Part shown: in pieces, positions 16,683 through 26,954 of the stretch
Position numbering within the stretch: position 1 is the stretch's first letter
Layout: every line of letters starts with the position of its first letter
Assembly (NCBI GenBank): GCA_021738245.1
Contig: JAIPCJ010000031.1
Span: forward strand, 1-33,472
Direction: 5' to 3'
Length of the DNA stretch: 33,472 nucleotides
From: Methylotenera sp.
GTDB taxonomy: Bacteria > Pseudomonadota > Gammaproteobacteria > Burkholderiales > Burkholderiaceae_C
Translations under genes and position numbers: made by a program
Notes under the pieces: generated by a model
What the model was told of the DNA's origin: nothing
Databases searched by the model: none
Seen by the model: the letters and a program-made list of their open reading frames with translations, nothing else

Positions 16683-17317
16683 GTGCGCCCACCACCTATC
16701 TACCCGGCCATTTCGAGGAGACCGACCTGGCCACGCTGCAGGCCCTGGTCGACGCGCACCCGCTGGCCACCTGGGCCACGACGCAGGACGGCGAGCTGGT
16801 GGTGCACCACGTGCCCTTTCGGCTGGACCGCAGCCGCGGCGCCTTCGGCACGCTGGTGGGCCATGTGGCGCGGGCCAACCCGGTGTGGCGGGCGCCGCAG
16901 CCCAGCCTGCTGGTCTTCGGCGGCCCGCAGGCCTATGTGTCGCCGGGCTGGTATGCCTCCAAGCCGCTGCACGGCAAGGTGGTGCCGACCTGGAACTACG
17001 CCGTGGTCCACGCCCGCGGCACGCCGGTGGTGCTGGAAGACGCCGCCTCGGTGCTACGCATCGTCAGCGCGCTGACCGACACCCACGAGGCCCGCCGGGC
17101 CCACCCCTGGCAGGTGGGCGATGCGCCGCCGGAGTTCGTGGATCAGATGCTGCGCGCCATCGTCGGCATCGAGATCCCGATCGAGCAGCTGGTGGGCAAG
17201 TGGAAGGTCAGCCAGAACCGCTCGGCCGACGACCGCGCCGGTGTTGCCGCCGGCCTGCGCGCGCAGGACCCCGCCGACCCGATGGCGGCGCTGGTGGCGC
17301 CTCGGCCGCCCGCCTGA
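16679..17317 (+). CDS. FMN-binding split-barrel protein, PaiB family
   Basis: The protein has 212 residues. PaiB motifs are visible: YLPGHFEETDLATLQALVDA, WATTQDGELVVHHVPF, GHVARANPVWR, VFGGPQAYVSPGWYASK, VPTWNYAVVHARG, and IVGIEIPIEQLVGKWKVSQN. The last of these is diagnostic of the family. Bacillus PaiB is described as a transcriptional regulator of sporulation and protease genes, but the fold is that of FMN-dependent pyridoxamine oxidases and the molecular role in proteobacteria is unclear. Its ATG overlaps the OsmC stop. The pairing with a divergent MocR/PdxR-type regulator suggests control by that protein. Confidence 0.92.
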   Translation: MSAPTTYLPGHFEETDLATLQALVDAHPLATWATTQDGELVVHHVPFRLDRSRGAFGTLVGHVARANPVWRAPQPSLLVFGGPQAYVSPGWYASKPLHGKVVPTWNYAVVHARGTPVVLEDAASVLRIVSALTDTHEARRAHPWQVGDAPPEFVDQMLRAIVGIEIPIEQLVGKWKVSQNRSADDRAGVAAGLRAQDPADPMAALVAPRPPA

Positions 17318-17318
17318 G

Positions 17319-17942
17319 TCAGGCGCCAGCGTCGGCCGCAGGCTCGGGCAGGAAGGGCTCGACCACGGCCATCAGGCGGTCGACGTAGGTCGTCTTCTCG
17401 CCCACGGGGGCAGCGTAGGTCAGGGCGCTGCGGGCCTCATCGCGGCCGGCGCGGGCGGGCATGGCCCAGGCGGCGAGGTACTGCGAGGCCAGGCAGACGC
17501 CTGCGGTGGCGATGGGGCCGCGGGCGTGGAAGGGCTCTTCCACCACGCGCACGCCGGCTTCCACCACCCAGGGTTTGGTGATGGTGTCGGTGCAGGCGGG
17601 CATGTCGGCCAGCAGCCCCAGGCGGGCCATCAGCAGCGTGCCGGAGCACTGGCCGCCGATGAGCTGGCGCAGCGGGTCGAGCTGCAGCCGGTCCAGCAGC
17701 GCGCCATCGGCCGCGATGGCGCGGGTGTGGATGCCGCTGCCGAACAGCACGATGTCGGCCTCATTGGCGAAGCTCAGCGGCTGCTGGGCGGACACGGTCA
17801 CGCCGTTCATCGACGTGACCTGCGCCGTGGGGCTGGTGATCTCGGCCCGCCAGCCGAGGTGGCCGAGCCGGTTGATCAGCCCCAGCGCGATGAAGCTGTC
17901 GAGCTCGTTGAAGCCGTCGAAGGTGACGACGGCAATCTTCAT
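17319..17942 (-). CDS. DJ-1/PfpI family glutamine amidotransferase-like protein
   Basis: The protein has 207 residues from the ATG at 17942 (MKIAVVTFDGFNELDSFIAL), two bases after the dps stop. The nucleophile elbow is C99 in LIGGQCSGTLLMARLG, with the conserved Glu13 in GFNELD. The His usually next to the Cys in proteases is absent (C-S-G), as in many DJ-1/ThiJ members. The family includes chaperones, glyoxalases and isonitrile hydratases, so function is open. Its position at the end of the oxyR-katG-dps block suggests a stress role. Its stop is one base after the convergent PaiB stop at 17317, so the two genes nearly abut. Confidence 0.87.
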   Translation of the reverse strand: MKIAVVTFDGFNELDSFIALGLINRLGHLGWRAEITSPTAQVTSMNGVTVSAQQPLSFANEADIVLFGSGIHTRAIAADGALLDRLQLDPLRQLIGGQCSGTLLMARLGLLADMPACTDTITKPWVVEAGVRVVEEPFHARGPIATAGVCLASQYLAAWAMPARAGRDEARSALTYAAPVGEKTTYVDRLMAVVEPFLPEPAADAGA

Positions 17943-17944
17943 GC

Positions 17945-18445
17945 TCACTCTTCGAGCAAGCTGCGCAGCATCCACGCCGTCTGCTCGTGCACGGTCAGAC
18001 GTTGCGTCAGCAGGTCGGCGCTGGGTTCGTCGCCGGCCTTGTCCACCAGCGGGAAGAGGGCGCGTGCGGTGCGGGCGATGGCTTCGTGGCCCTGCATCAG
18101 CAGCTCCACCATCTTCAGCGCCTTGGGCGGCGTGTCGGGCGCGTCGGGCAGGCCGCTGAGCTTGGCGAACTGCGCGTAGCTGCCGGGGGCGGCATGGCCC
18201 AGGGAGCGGATGCGCTCGGCGATGGGGTCGACCGCATTCCACAGCTCGGTGTACTGGGCCATGAACATCGCATGCAGGCTGTTGAACATCGGGCCCGTCA
18301 CGTTCCAGTGGAAGTTGTGGGTCGTCAGGTACAGCGTGTAGGTCTCGGCCAGCAGCTTGGACAGGCCAGCGGCGATGGCCGCGCGGTCTTTCTCGCTGAT
18401 GCCGATGCTGATGGCGGGGGCTGCAGATGCGGATTTCTTGGCCAT
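17945..18445 (-). CDS. dps: Dps-family ferritin-like DNA starvation protein
   Basis: The protein has 166 residues and the four-helix Dps fold. The N-terminal Lys/Ala/Ser tail (MAKKSASAAPA) could contact DNA. Family motifs are SEKDRAAIAAGLSKLLAETY, THNFHWNVTGPMFNSLH, D73 and E77 in VDPIAERIRSLGH, and QTAWMLRSLLEE. The ferroxidase His residues align at H46 and H58, but the residue four after H58, normally acidic, is M62 (LHAMFMAQY). GGAGAG precedes the ATG. A strong hairpin lies just upstream at 18468-18497. The DJ-1 gene follows by two bases. Dps dodecamers store iron and protect DNA from peroxide, which fits the block. Confidence 0.94.
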   Translation of the reverse strand: MAKKSASAAPAISIGISEKDRAAIAAGLSKLLAETYTLYLTTHNFHWNVTGPMFNSLHAMFMAQYTELWNAVDPIAERIRSLGHAAPGSYAQFAKLSGLPDAPDTPPKALKMVELLMQGHEAIARTARALFPLVDKAGDEPSADLLTQRLTVHEQTAWMLRSLLEE

Positions 18446-18467
18446 GGCGTCTCTCCAGAAAACAGAT

Positions 18468-18497
18468 GGGGCGAGCCTAACGGATTCGGCTCGCCCC
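18468..18497 (-). terminator. Strong hairpin upstream of dps
   Basis: Perfect 10-base arms (GGGGCGAGCC at 18468-18477, GGCTCGCCCC at 18488-18497) have a 10-base loop. On the minus strand the stem is followed by ATCTGTTTTCTGGAG, so it looks like a terminator or attenuator whose T-rich tail runs into the dps ribosome site. It separates the katG unit from dps. Confidence 0.6.
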
Positions 18498-18504
18498 TGT
18501 GGTG

Positions 18505-18581
18505 TCAGCCCTTGCGGGCTGCTCGGTTTTCAGCCCTTGCGGGCTGCTCGGCTTTCAACCCTTGCGGGCCTGCTGGGCTTT
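18505..18581. repeat. Three tandem copies of a 25-base unit containing a small hairpin
   Basis: Copies start at 18505, 18530 and 18555. The unit is TCAGCCCTTGCGGGCTGCTC plus GGTTT or GGCTT. Copies 1 and 2 differ at one base and copy 3 at several. Each holds AGCCC-TTGC-GGGCT, a small stem. The array fills most of the gap between the 34-residue gene and dps. Confidence 0.85.
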
Positions 18582-18588
18582 CAACGTG

Positions 18589-18693
18589 TCAGGCAGACAG
18601 CCCGTGGATCAGCATCGCCACGCCGGCCAGGTTGCCGCTGGCGAAGATGAACCAGCCCAGGCCCTGCTGGGCGGTGCGTACGGCTTGTTTCAT
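18589..18693 (-). CDS. 34-residue single-pass membrane peptide downstream of katG
   Basis: This short gene was found by reading the gap between katG and dps. ATG at 18693, preceded by AAAGGAG with eight bases spacing, a strong ribosome site. The peptide begins MKQAVRTAQQGLG, a basic amphipathic start. WFIFASGNLAGVAMLIHGL, one hydrophobic helix, follows and it ends SA. It starts 27 bases after the katG stop on the same strand, so it is probably made from the katG transcript. No family is recognised. Possible roles include a membrane stress peptide. Coding support is the ribosome site, the clean helix and gene order. Confidence 0.65.
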   Translation of the reverse strand: MKQAVRTAQQGLGWFIFASGNLAGVAMLIHGLSA

Positions 18694-18719
18694 CGCAGAA
18701 CTCCTTTCAGTCTTGCAGA

Positions 18720-21041
<2,322 letters not shown>

Positions 21042-21058
21042 TGATGACCCGCTGTCGA

Positions 21059-21979
21059 TCAACTCAGCCGCTTGACCCCGTCCAGCGCGCAGGCATAGAT
21101 AGCGTTGCGCAGGGCCGCGATCGCCTCATAGCGGGTGAAGCTGCGCCGCCAGGCCAGCACCACGCGCCGCGTCGGGATGGGGTCGCTGAACGGCACGTAG
21201 CGCAGGTGCGCCGACGGCTCCTTGGGCACGCTGAGGGCCGGCACCACCGTGATGCCCATGCCCGAGGCCACCATGTGCTTGATGGTTTCGAGCGACGAAC
21301 CCTCGAAGCTGCGGCGGATGCCTTCGCCGTCGCTGGAGAAGCGGGCGAACTCGGGGCAGACCTCCAGCACATGGTCGCGAAAGCAATGGCCGGTGCCGAG
21401 CAGCAGCATGGTCTCGCGCTTGAGCTCTTCCGCGCTGATGGCCTCGCGCTGCGCCAGCGCATGGGCGGTGGGCACGGCCACGACGAAGGGCTCGTCGTAC
21501 AGCGGCGCCACGGCCAGGCCGGTGTCGGGGAAGGGCTCGGCCATGATGGCGCAGTCCAGCTCGCCGGTGCGCAGCATCTCCAGCAGCTTCACCGTGAAGT
21601 TCTCCTGCAGCATCAGCGGCATTTGCGGGTAGAGCTCGATGCTGTGCTTGACCAGCTCCGGCAGCAGATACGGGCCGATGGTGTAGATGATGCCCAGCCG
21701 CAGTGCGCCGGCCAGCGGGTCCTTGCCGCGCTTGGCGATCTCCTTGATGGCGCCGGCCTGATCGAGCACCGACTGCGCCTGGCGCACGATCTCCTCGCCC
21801 AGCGGCGTGACCGTGACTTCGCTGCCCCCGCGCTCGAAGATCTTCAGGTCGAGCTCCTCCTCCAGCTTCTTGATCGCCACCGACAGCGTCGGCTGCGACA
21901 CGAAACAGGCCTCGGCCGCGCGGCCGAAATGGCGTTCGCGGGCGACGGCGACGATGTAGCGGAGCTCGGTGAGGGTCAT
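21059..21979 (-). CDS. oxyR: Hydrogen-peroxide sensor OxyR (LysR family)
   Basis: The protein has 306 residues, the same as E. coli OxyR to within one. The N-terminal helix-turn-helix is MTLTELRYIVAVARERHFGR, AAEACFVSQPTLSVAIKKLE. The redox pair is C199 and C208 in GTGHCFRDHVLEVCPEF, at exactly the E. coli positions. Peroxide would form the C199-C208 disulfide and activate transcription. Other OxyR-like segments are YTIGPYLLPELVKHS and SSLETIKHMVASGMGITVVP. It is upstream of katG on the same strand, with a matching operator in the 116-base gap, and it diverges from panB across 65 bases. Confidence 0.97.
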   Translation of the reverse strand: MTLTELRYIVAVARERHFGRAAEACFVSQPTLSVAIKKLEEELDLKIFERGGSEVTVTPLGEEIVRQAQSVLDQAGAIKEIAKRGKDPLAGALRLGIIYTIGPYLLPELVKHSIELYPQMPLMLQENFTVKLLEMLRTGELDCAIMAEPFPDTGLAVAPLYDEPFVVAVPTAHALAQREAISAEELKRETMLLLGTGHCFRDHVLEVCPEFARFSSDGEGIRRSFEGSSLETIKHMVASGMGITVVPALSVPKEPSAHLRYVPFSDPIPTRRVVLAWRRSFTRYEAIAALRNAIYACALDGVKRLS

Positions 21980-22044
21980 AGACCCGAACGCTACACTGCG
22001 CCCGCCTCGGGGGGTGCCCCAGGGTTTTCCAGGAGATGTCAGCC

Positions 22045-22851
22045 ATGAGCGACCGCAAACCGATGACCTTGCCCCGCCTCGCGCAGATGCACGCCAGCGG
22101 CGAGAAGATCGCCATGCTCACCTGCTACGACGCGGCCTTTGCCGGCCTGCTGGACGAAGCCGGCGTGGACATGCTGCTGATCGGTGATTCGCTCGGCAAT
22201 GTGCTGCAGGGCCGCGGCTCCACGGCCCCGGTCAACCTGGACGACATGCTCTACCACACCACCTGCGTGCGCCGGGGCGTGAAGTACGCCTTTGTTGTGG
22301 CCGACCTGCCCTTCGACAGCTATCACGTCAGCAAGGAAGAGGCCTGGAAGAGCGCCGCGGCGCTGGTGAAGGCGGGCGCCCACATGGTCAAGCTCGAAGG
22401 CGGTGGCTGGACGACCGAGACGGTGCGCTTCATCAGCGAGCGCGGCATCCCGGTGTGCGCCCACCTCGGCTTCACGCCGCAGACGGTCACGTCGCTGGGC
22501 GGCTTCAAGGTGCAGGGCCGGGACGAGGCGGGCGCGGCCCGCATCAAGCGCGAATCGCAGGATCTGGTGGACGCGGGTGCCGCCATGCTGCTGTACGAGA
22601 TGGTGCCGGCCGCGCTGGCCGCCGAGATCACCGCGGCGTCGCCCGTGCCCGTCATCGGCATCGGTGCGGGCGTGGGCACCTCGGGCCAGGTGCTCGTGCT
22701 GCACGACATGCTGGACATCACCCAGGGCAGGAAGCCCCGCTTCGTCAAGAACTTCATGGCCGGCCAGGATTCCATCCTGGGCGGTGTGAAGGCCTATGTG
22801 AGCGAGGTCAAGGCCGGCACCTTTCCGGTGGACGCAGTCCATGGCTTCTGA
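22045..22851 (+). CDS. panB: 3-methyl-2-oxobutanoate hydroxymethyltransferase
   Basis: The protein has 268 residues. It makes ketopantoate from 2-oxoisovalerate and methylene-tetrahydrofolate, the first pantothenate step, in the cytoplasm. Motifs are [34 protein letters not shown] with the metal Asp, [40 protein letters not shown] with the catalytic Glu, and [25 protein letters not shown] at 22031-22035 sits nine bases before the ATG at 22045 and would touch an ATG at 22036, so I chose 22045. The gene begins the pan operon and is followed by panC across a 115-base spacer with a long inverted repeat. Confidence 0.98.
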   Translation: MSDRKPMTLPRLAQMHASGEKIAMLTCYDAAFAGLLDEAGVDMLLIGDSLGNVLQGRGSTAPVNLDDMLYHTTCVRRGVKYAFVVADLPFDSYHVSKEEAWKSAAALVKAGAHMVKLEGGGWTTETVRFISERGIPVCAHLGFTPQTVTSLGGFKVQGRDEAGAARIKRESQDLVDAGAAMLLYEMVPAALAAEITAASPVPVIGIGAGVGTSGQVLVLHDMLDITQGRKPRFVKNFMAGQDSILGGVKAYVSEVKAGTFPVDAVHGF

Positions 22852-22865
22852 GGCCCCGGAACACA

Positions 22866-22939
22866 GCCACAGAGACACAGAGACACAGAGAGGTCGCCAG
22901 CAGCCGACGAGCCTCTCTGTGCCTCTGTGCCTCTGTGGC
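22866..22939. repeat. Long inverted repeat built from CACAGAG-type octamers, between panB and panC
   Basis: The left arm (22866-22893) is three copies of ACACAGAG-like octamers, and the right arm (22912-22939) is its complement apart from two positions, around an 18-base loop. The two differences are A-C pairs in the plus-strand RNA but G-U wobbles in the minus-strand RNA. The stem is followed by a short T run (CCTTTTG). It may be an attenuator, RNA stabiliser or mobile repeat. Confidence 0.9.
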
Positions 22940-22948
22940 GCCTTTTGA

Positions 22949-24263
<1,315 letters not shown>

Positions 24264-24413
24264 GCGTTGAACTGCAGCGATAGTGAAGGGAGCCGCGGAT
24301 GGCGGCGCGCGCACTATAGCCAGCGCTGGTGAACGCCCGCGCGGTAAACGCTTGTAAGCAGCGTCAACAGCCGCGCGCGCCGCGCGTTGAGCCAGCATTC
24401 CACGGGAGACACC

Positions 24414-25121
24414 ATGCGTCAGCGAATCGCCACCCTCTTGCTTGCCCTGGGCACCGCCGCCCTGCTCAGCGCCTGTGGCGGTGGCGTGGACGTCGAGGTC
24501 AGCGGTGGCGGCGGAGGTGGCGGGGGTGGCGGCGGCACGCCCTACCCGCAGCCCAATCCCAACCCCAACCCGCCCACGCTGTCCTGCAGCCCCGCGGGCT
24601 TGGCGGCCTCGGCGGCCAGCAAGTGGGGCACGGTGTGCATGCTGACGAGCAGCGGCGAGATCGTCGTGGAGCTCTACGACACCTATTCGCCGCAGACGGT
24701 GGCGAACTTCTACAAGTACGTGTCGGCGGGCTTCTACAGCAACACCCTCATCCACCGCGTGGACCGCGACTTCGTCATCCAGGGCGGCGGCTACACCAGC
24801 GGCATGGTGAGCAAGCCGGCGCTGTACGCGCCCATCAAGCTGGAGAGCAACAACGGCCTGTCCAACCTGCGCGGCACCATCGCCATGGCCCGCCGCAGCG
24901 ACCCCGACAGCGCCACCAGCCAGTTCTTCTTCAACGTCAACGACAACACCAGCCTCGACTACCAGAGCGCCGCCAACCCCGGCTATGCGGTGTTCGGCCG
25001 CATCATCTCCGGCCTGCCCACGCTGGACGCCATCAACGTGGTGCCCACCTACACCTACAGCTCGACGGACATCGAGCCCCGCACCGAGGTGCTGGTGTAC
25101 TGGATGCAGCGGCTGAAGTAG
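24414..25121 (+). CDS. Cyclophilin-type peptidyl-prolyl isomerase lipoprotein
   Basis: The protein has 235 residues from the ATG at 24414. The lipobox LLSAC lipidates C21. A linker VDVEVS, eleven glycines and then PYPQPNPNPNPP follows. The cyclophilin domain is at about 70-235: TSSGEIVVELYDTYSPQTVA, NFYKYVSAGFYSNTLIHRV, FVIQGGGYTSGM, LSNLRGTIAMARRSDPDSAT, SQFFFNVNDNTSLDY, YAVFGRIISGLPTLDAI. The family's catalytic Arg is present in HRVDRDFVIQGGG, and the conserved Phe and Gln are in SQFFFN. It is tethered to a membrane. A weak hairpin GGCCGG/CCGGCC lies right after the stop. Confidence 0.95.
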   Translation: MRQRIATLLLALGTAALLSACGGGVDVEVSGGGGGGGGGGGTPYPQPNPNPNPPTLSCSPAGLAASAASKWGTVCMLTSSGEIVVELYDTYSPQTVANFYKYVSAGFYSNTLIHRVDRDFVIQGGGYTSGMVSKPALYAPIKLESNNGLSNLRGTIAMARRSDPDSATSQFFFNVNDNTSLDYQSAANPGYAVFGRIISGLPTLDAINVVPTYTYSSTDIEPRTEVLVYWMQRLK

Positions 25122-25138
25122 GCCGGTCAGGCCCGGCC
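25121..25138. terminator. Weak GC hairpin between convergent genes
   Basis: GGCCGG (25121-25126) and CCGGCC (25133-25138) form a 6-base stem with a 6-base loop in the gap between the cyclophilin stop and the toxin stop. No T tract follows, so a terminator role is weak. Confidence 0.3.
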
Positions 25139-25140
25139 GC

Positions 25141-25569
25141 TCAGTCGGCCTCCTGCCAGGGGTTCAGCACGGTCAGGCCGCAGCCGTCGAAGTCGTCGAC
25201 ATTGCGCGTGACCAAGGTGGCCCGGTGGGTCAGGGCGATGGCCGCAATCTGGGCATCAAACTGCGAGATCGGCTGCCCGGCGCTGCGGCGCGCCGCCACC
25301 AAGGCGGCGTGGGCGACGGCGGCTTGGCCGTCGAAAGGCAGCACGCGGCGAGCAAAGTCTTCATCGAACATGGCTTGCAGCTGCTCCTCCAACTGCGTCC
25401 GCCGACGGCCGCGCGGCAGCAGAACGGCGCCATAGAGCATCTCGGCCTGGGTGACGGCACTGACGAAGAGTGCCTCCGCATGCTGCTGCGAAAACCAGCT
25501 CAGCACCTGGCCGTCGGGCGCGGCGCGCAGCAGCTCCGACAACACGTGGGTATCGAGCAGCCACTTCAT
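25141..25569 (-). CDS. PIN-domain ribonuclease toxin, VapC/FitB type
   Basis: The protein has 142 residues from the ATG at 25569. The PIN-domain acidic residues are visible: D6 in WLLDTHVLSELL, an early Glu in VLSELL, a Glu in TQAEMLYGAV, an Asp in ISQFDAQIAAIAL, and TRNVDDFDGCGLTVLNPW at the end. This pattern is that of FitB-like VapC toxins, which cut RNA using Mg2+. The ATG overlaps the antitoxin stop (ATGA), the usual VapBC layout, so the pair is transcribed from the antitoxin promoter. The toxin looks intact. Target RNA is unknown. Confidence 0.92.
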   Translation of the reverse strand: MKWLLDTHVLSELLRAAPDGQVLSWFSQQHAEALFVSAVTQAEMLYGAVLLPRGRRRTQLEEQLQAMFDEDFARRVLPFDGQAAVAHAALVAARRSAGQPISQFDAQIAAIALTHRATLVTRNVDDFDGCGLTVLNPWQEAD

Positions 25570-25838
25570 CCGCGGCGGGCTTTGGCGGGAGGCGTGCCCA
25601 GGGCCGGGGGCGTGCGCACGGCCTCGCGCGGCGCCAGGGGCAGGTCCACCCCACCCAGAGCCGAGAAGCGGGCCCGGACGCGTTGTGCCAGGTCCACCGA
25701 AGGCGCTGGCGCCTCGGCGAGGGCCTCCCGCAGGATTTGGCGGGCCTCTTCCTCCATGGATCGATTGCGGTGAGCGGCGCGTACGCGCAGGCGCTGCTTC
25801 AGGCTTTCGTCCAGATCGCGGATGGTCAAGCTGGCCAT
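25566..25838 (-). CDS. Ribbon-helix-helix antitoxin, FitA/VapB type
   Basis: The protein has 90 residues from the ATG at 25838 (MASLTIRDLDESLKQRLRVR). GGGAGG lies four bases before the ATG. The ribbon-helix-helix fold is at about 1-40: SLTIRDLD is the DNA-contacting strand and KQRLRVRAAHRNRSMEEEA forms the two helices (REILREAL-type QILREALAEA follows). The remaining tail (about 45-90) is Pro/Arg rich and would mask the toxin. A palindrome at 25863-25875, just upstream, is a good operator candidate for autorepression. Confidence 0.9.
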   Translation of the reverse strand: MASLTIRDLDESLKQRLRVRAAHRNRSMEEEARQILREALAEAPAPSVDLAQRVRARFSALGGVDLPLAPREAVRTPPALGTPPAKARRG

Positions 25839-25862
25839 GGGGCCTCCCGTGCAATCAATGCA

Positions 25863-25875
25863 TGCCTTGTAGGCA
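25863..25875. promoter_or_regulatory. Inverted repeat TGCCT-TGT-AGGCA, candidate antitoxin operator
   Basis: A perfect 5-base inverted repeat with a 3-base centre lies about 25 bases upstream of the antitoxin ATG, where FitA-like ribbon-helix-helix proteins usually bind to repress their own operon. The repeat is seen; the role is inferred. Confidence 0.45.
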
Positions 25876-26032
25876 ATGGCGATTCTGAAACCCGACCCAC
25901 ACCCGAACCGCCGCTCAACCGGGCGGCTCGCCATTCGTCCGCGGCGCCCGCCGTTCGTCATCCGGCCGGCGCGGCAGGTGGCCGGAGGGGGCAACATGCG
26001 CGCCATCACAACACCTGCATGGAGATTCCCGC

Positions 26033-26929
26033 ATGTCACGCCGTCGTTCCTGGATGGGTCTTTTCGCTGCCGCCGTCGCCATCGCCACGGCGCTGGGCGT
26101 GAGCCACAGCCGCGCTGCCACAGTCGAGTTCCGTGACCTGAGGGTGGACGTGGTCGGCAGCGGCCGTCCGGTGCTGATGATCCCGGGTCTGAACAGCGCC
26201 GCCAGCACCTGGACGGAGACCTGCGCCGCCCTGCAGCCCCAGGTGCAGTGCCACATCGTGCAGCTGCCGGGCTTTGCCGGCGCCCCGGCCGTCCAGACCG
26301 ACGCCTTCCTGGACGGCATGCGCGACCGCCTGCTGGCCTACCTGGACGACCGCCAGCTCCAGCAGCCCGTGGTGATGGGCCACAGCCTGGGCGGCGCCCT
26401 CGCTCTCAAGATGGCGGCCGAGAAGCCGGGCCGCATCGAGCGCCTGGTCATCGTCGACTCCCTGCCTTTCTTCGCCGGCCTGCGTGGCATGTCGCCTGAA
26501 GCCGCCAAGGGCGCCGCGGCAGCCATGCGCCAGCAGATGCTCAACTCGACGAAAGAGCAATGGGAAGCCGGCGCGCGCCAGGGCAGCATGGGCATGAGCC
26601 GCAACCCGGCCAACAACGAACGCGTGGCCGGCTGGAGCCTGGCCAGCGACCGCGCCACCTCGGCCCAGGCCATGTCCGAGCTCTGGGGGGCCGACCTGCG
26701 CCCACTGCTGTCCAAGATCACCGCGCCCACCCTCGTGCTCGGCGCCTGGGCGGCCTACGAGCCCATGGGCTCGACGATGGACAGCACCCGCAAGATCTTT
26801 GAAGGCCAGTACGCGGGTCTTGCCGGCGTGAAGGTGGCCATGAGCCCGCGGGGCTATCACTTCCTGATGTGGGACGACCCGGAGTGGCTGGTCGGCGAGG
26901 TCAAGGGCTTCCTGGCCGCCGCGCGGTGA
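26033..26929 (+). CDS. Exported alpha/beta-hydrolase
   Basis: The protein has 298 residues with a long basic N-terminus and hydrophobic segment (MSRRRSWMGLFAAAVAIATA) cleaved near SRAA, so it is exported. The nucleophile elbow is VVMGHSLGGALALKMAA (Ser118). The oxyanion motif is IPGLNSAASTW. The likely catalytic His is about H276 in MSPRGYHFLMWDDPEW. The acid may be D142 in VIVDSLPFF, because the usual Asp after the later strand (LVLGAWAAYEP) is not clear. GGAG lies upstream of the ATG. It is 25 bases before a LytS-type kinase gene on the same strand. Substrate is unknown. Confidence 0.9.
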   Translation: MSRRRSWMGLFAAAVAIATALGVSHSRAATVEFRDLRVDVVGSGRPVLMIPGLNSAASTWTETCAALQPQVQCHIVQLPGFAGAPAVQTDAFLDGMRDRLLAYLDDRQLQQPVVMGHSLGGALALKMAAEKPGRIERLVIVDSLPFFAGLRGMSPEAAKGAAAAMRQQMLNSTKEQWEAGARQGSMGMSRNPANNERVAGWSLASDRATSAQAMSELWGADLRPLLSKITAPTLVLGAWAAYEPMGSTMDSTRKIFEGQYAGLAGVKVAMSPRGYHFLMWDDPEWLVGEVKGFLAAAR

Positions 26930-26954
26930 AGTCGGGCAACCCGGGAGCCCGGCG

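Noticed and set aside
18505-18581. CRISPR array
   Set aside because: Units are directly adjacent with no spacers and only three copies, so this is a simple tandem repeat, and no cas genes are near.
25863-26032. Possible small gene between the antitoxin and the hydrolase
   Set aside because: Short frames here have no ribosome site or recognisable pattern; the stretch is better seen as promoter DNA for both neighbours.
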